Positions 61,858 through 64,000 of a stretch of DNA of 64,000 nt are shown piece by piece. The stretch spans positions 58,268,656 through 58,332,655 of the forward strand of contig CM019216.1 in NCBI GenBank assembly GCA_009741485.1. Reading direction: 5' to 3'. Source of the stretch: Malurus cyaneus samueli. Lineage: Eukaryota > Chordata > Aves > Passeriformes > Maluridae. Each line of letters opens with the position of its first letter. Position 1 is the stretch's first letter. The notes beneath the pieces were generated by a model, which made no database searches, had not been told where the DNA came from, and saw nothing but the letters and a program-made list of their open reading frames with translations. A program made the position numbers and the translations under genes.

Positions 61858-62410
61858 GTTCTTGCTGGGCATAGGCTGTAGGTACATCTGTCTCTGGCCT
61901 TTGTCTCTGGCTGCTCCTAACATGACTCTTGGATGGACCCTGGACCTGCTTCTCCAGCTCAGCCTTATTAGCCCAGCCCAGACACTGTGAGTCTGTACCC
62001 ATCTGTGTGGGACCAGCCTGGCTTCCAGATCCTCCTCCATCATGGGCAGCCCAGGTCCTGCTGTTCCCAGCCAGGGGACAGCTCAGGGCACATGTGGATG
62101 TCCCAGCCCGGGTTTAATGAAGCTGCTGAGCCACAGGAAAAGGAGCGTGGGTGTGGGTCCTGGGTGGGGACAGTCAGGGGAAAAGAGGGAGTAGCCAGGG
62201 AAAGAGGAGATGTAATGGAGAACTGACAAAGGTCCAGGAAAGGTCTGTAGGTGACAGGGGAGACGGAGATAGTGGTACCTGCTCACTGTCATCACTTAGT
62301 GGCCCTTTGTGAGACAAGGGAGGTTCAAAGTAAGGAGAACAAGGTGGCCCTTCACGCAGTAGGAAGTGGACACACGGCACTCCCTGCCTGAGGACAACTG
62401 TGGGTGTGCG
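61858..62410. repeat. GC-rich insert, probably an old mobile element
   Basis: A GC-rich block follows the CR1 fragment: CTGGACCTGCTTCTCCAGCT, CATCTGTGTGGGACCAGCCT, GTCCTGCTGTTCCCAGCCAG, and GTGTGGGTCCTGGGTGGGGA. The word pattern resembles a bird interspersed repeat, but I cannot name the family. ORFs on both strands (60-80 codons) are by-products of its composition. Confidence 0.4.
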
Positions 62411-64000
62411 AGTTCAAAGGGAGAGTGGGCAACCAGCTGGCAGAAATCCATTGCAGACTAAACAGGCAAGCCACACCAGCCTCAGTTAGATTTGCATTCC
62501 CAAAATGGAAAGGGTTGAAGACTGGGAGAGTTTTGAGGGAAAGTATGAAGTACCCAGGCCTTGTTTTTAACTCTCCTATTCCAGGTGCCCAAATATGACC
62601 ACTGGGCTGCTTCTTAAAGAAGCAACAGACCTACTTCTGTTCCAAGGGCAGATGGGCATCGAGACTTTGTCCATAGATATAGGAAAACTCAATTATTTGA
62701 TGTAATCTGCAACTTGAAAACTGACACAGTTATTAAACATGTCATATTTCTAGAAGACTCATTTGTCTTACCACATGCTACAAGTCTGGAGAGTAAGATA
62801 AACAACCTTAGCGCTAAAGGAAATCCTTTTTCAAATCTGGTGTCTTAAGGATTATGATCCCTGTTCTTTTTGAGGATGTTGGCACCAAAGGCACTAAGGA
62901 AGCAGGGGGTGCTTGGCACTGCATGCAGGTTCCAGTCTTTCATCTAGCAGACTATCTTGACATCAAAGATATCCTACCCTTTACTAAATGTATTTATTTA
63001 TTTACTTAATTTATGGCTGAACAAGTAGGAATCTCTCCACAAAGCTCTGGGCACCCTGCCATTACCTCAGATACAGAGGAAAATTTTATGCATGTCAGAG
63101 AACCCCACTTCCTGGAAAAATGCCACCTTCCCTCAAACTTCAGTCCACCCAGGACCTACTCACTCAGACTCCAACACTCCCCAGGTGCTCCTTCAGAAAC
63201 TAACCGTAATTAGTGGTTTGTTTCCTATTTCCAACAGGACAACACAAATCAATCATCAATAAACTAAACACTACATTGTCTTAAAAATAAACAAACAAAT
63301 ACACTAAAAAGCAAACAATCAAGCAAAAAAATTCCCCCAAACCCAAACCAAACTACATTCACACATCACTTTAGAGAGAATACCAGAGAAGATTATGAAA
63401 TATTTTTTTAAATATGTAATCAGAAATTCCCCTGAATTTATACATAGAATAAAAAATTGAAGTAAAAAAATATTTTAAGGAACATGCTGGGAGTATGGCA
63501 ACAGATTATCTCTCTGTTCCTTTTTTTCCTTTTTATTATGAAATACCATGTTCTGGTGTTACATAGGTTGTACAGAACCAGGTTGCTGTTGTTTTAACTG
63601 CTGGATCATTCAAAGGCTGCAATAAATAATTAAATTTAAAAGGAAGGTGTGAAGCAAATTGCTTCACAGGGAAGTGGTTTTATTACTCCAATCACTGCCA
63701 ATTTCAGCTTCCTTAAAATGTCTCAAAAATATAATGGAGAACATCTTGATTGAGTGGGAATGAATGAAACACGAAAAATAAGGAAATTACATTTTGTTAA
63801 GAGGACTTTCTACTCTGCATATGGGATACATTAAAATTCTAACTACACATCTCTAAGAGTAATTATAGTTTTATCTACATATACACAGACATGTCAACAC
63901 TATAAACCCCGCCCAGAAACAGTCAGACACCATTAGGGTTGCACAATCAAGGACAACTGAAGTTAGGAAATGCCAGAGTTAACCTTCCTCTGGCCTTTGT

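Larger units (their letters stand above)
41586..64000 (-). other. Upstream intron or 5' flank of ADGRG6; no exon found
   Basis: This 22.4-kb stretch should contain, or lead to, the first coding exon with the signal peptide. I looked for a Met followed by a hydrophobic core and a phase-1 donor, and for the Trp-Lys pattern of the human leader, without a convincing hit. Contents I can name are A-rich runs near 44037-44072, an unidentified GC-richer patch (about 49540-49910), an 8-bp tandem repeat (55261-55300), a hairpin (59926-59953), a CR1 fragment (about 61265-61830), a GC-rich insert (about 61858-62410) and an A-rich patch near 63285-63350. ORFs elsewhere are short and unlike known proteins. 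Confidence 0.6.

Overview
The window looks like bird nuclear DNA, probably from a songbird. It is AT-rich, with short exons in long introns. It carries CR1 LINE copies in both orientations, an avian-type LTR fragment, and a tRNA-Ile-derived SINE with a CR1 3' tail, a type I know from passerines (TguSINE1). I see no bacterial gene organisation, CRISPR array or functional RNA gene. Only one protein-coding gene can be supported.

That gene is ADGRG6 (GPR126), an adhesion G-protein-coupled receptor, on the minus strand. It is incomplete at both ends. Fourteen coding exons can be placed with consensus splice sites and matching codon phases, running from high to low coordinates: CUB (41244-41585), pentraxin-like PTX (34965-35585), a 69-nt linker exon (30679-30747), a Thr/Pro-rich 84-nt exon (27652-27735), a roughly 3-kb mucin-like exon (23174-26194), four exons for the SEA domain (20427-20512, 19059-19111, 18925-18978, 9999-10141), two for the hormone-receptor domain (9169-9283, 5998-6059), and three for the front of the GAIN domain (4654-4861, 4019-4184, 731-871). 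The signal-peptide exon was not found and probably lies in or beyond 41586-64000. The end of GAIN, the GPS cleavage site and the seven-helix part lie before position 1.

The most interesting feature is the exon at 23174-26194. It stays open for about 1,000 codons, is rich in Ser and Thr, has at least nine N-glycosylation sequons, and has no cysteine until a CxC pair near its end. Its acceptor and donor are both phase 1, so it fits in frame between the Thr/Pro exon and the first SEA exon. The mammalian ADGRG6 I know has nothing like it. The paralogue ADGRG4 does have a giant mucin-like stalk behind its PTX domain. If transcribed, this exon would give a receptor ordered CUB-PTX-mucin stalk-SEA(furin site)-HormR-GAIN, nearly doubling the ectodomain.

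The other 58 kb or so is intron or 5' flank. It holds CR1 fragments, the SINE, an LTR fragment, four old palindromic-type repeats, some GC-rich inserts I cannot name, simple repeats, and one unidentified protein-like stretch (12283-12632, minus) interrupted by a stop codon.
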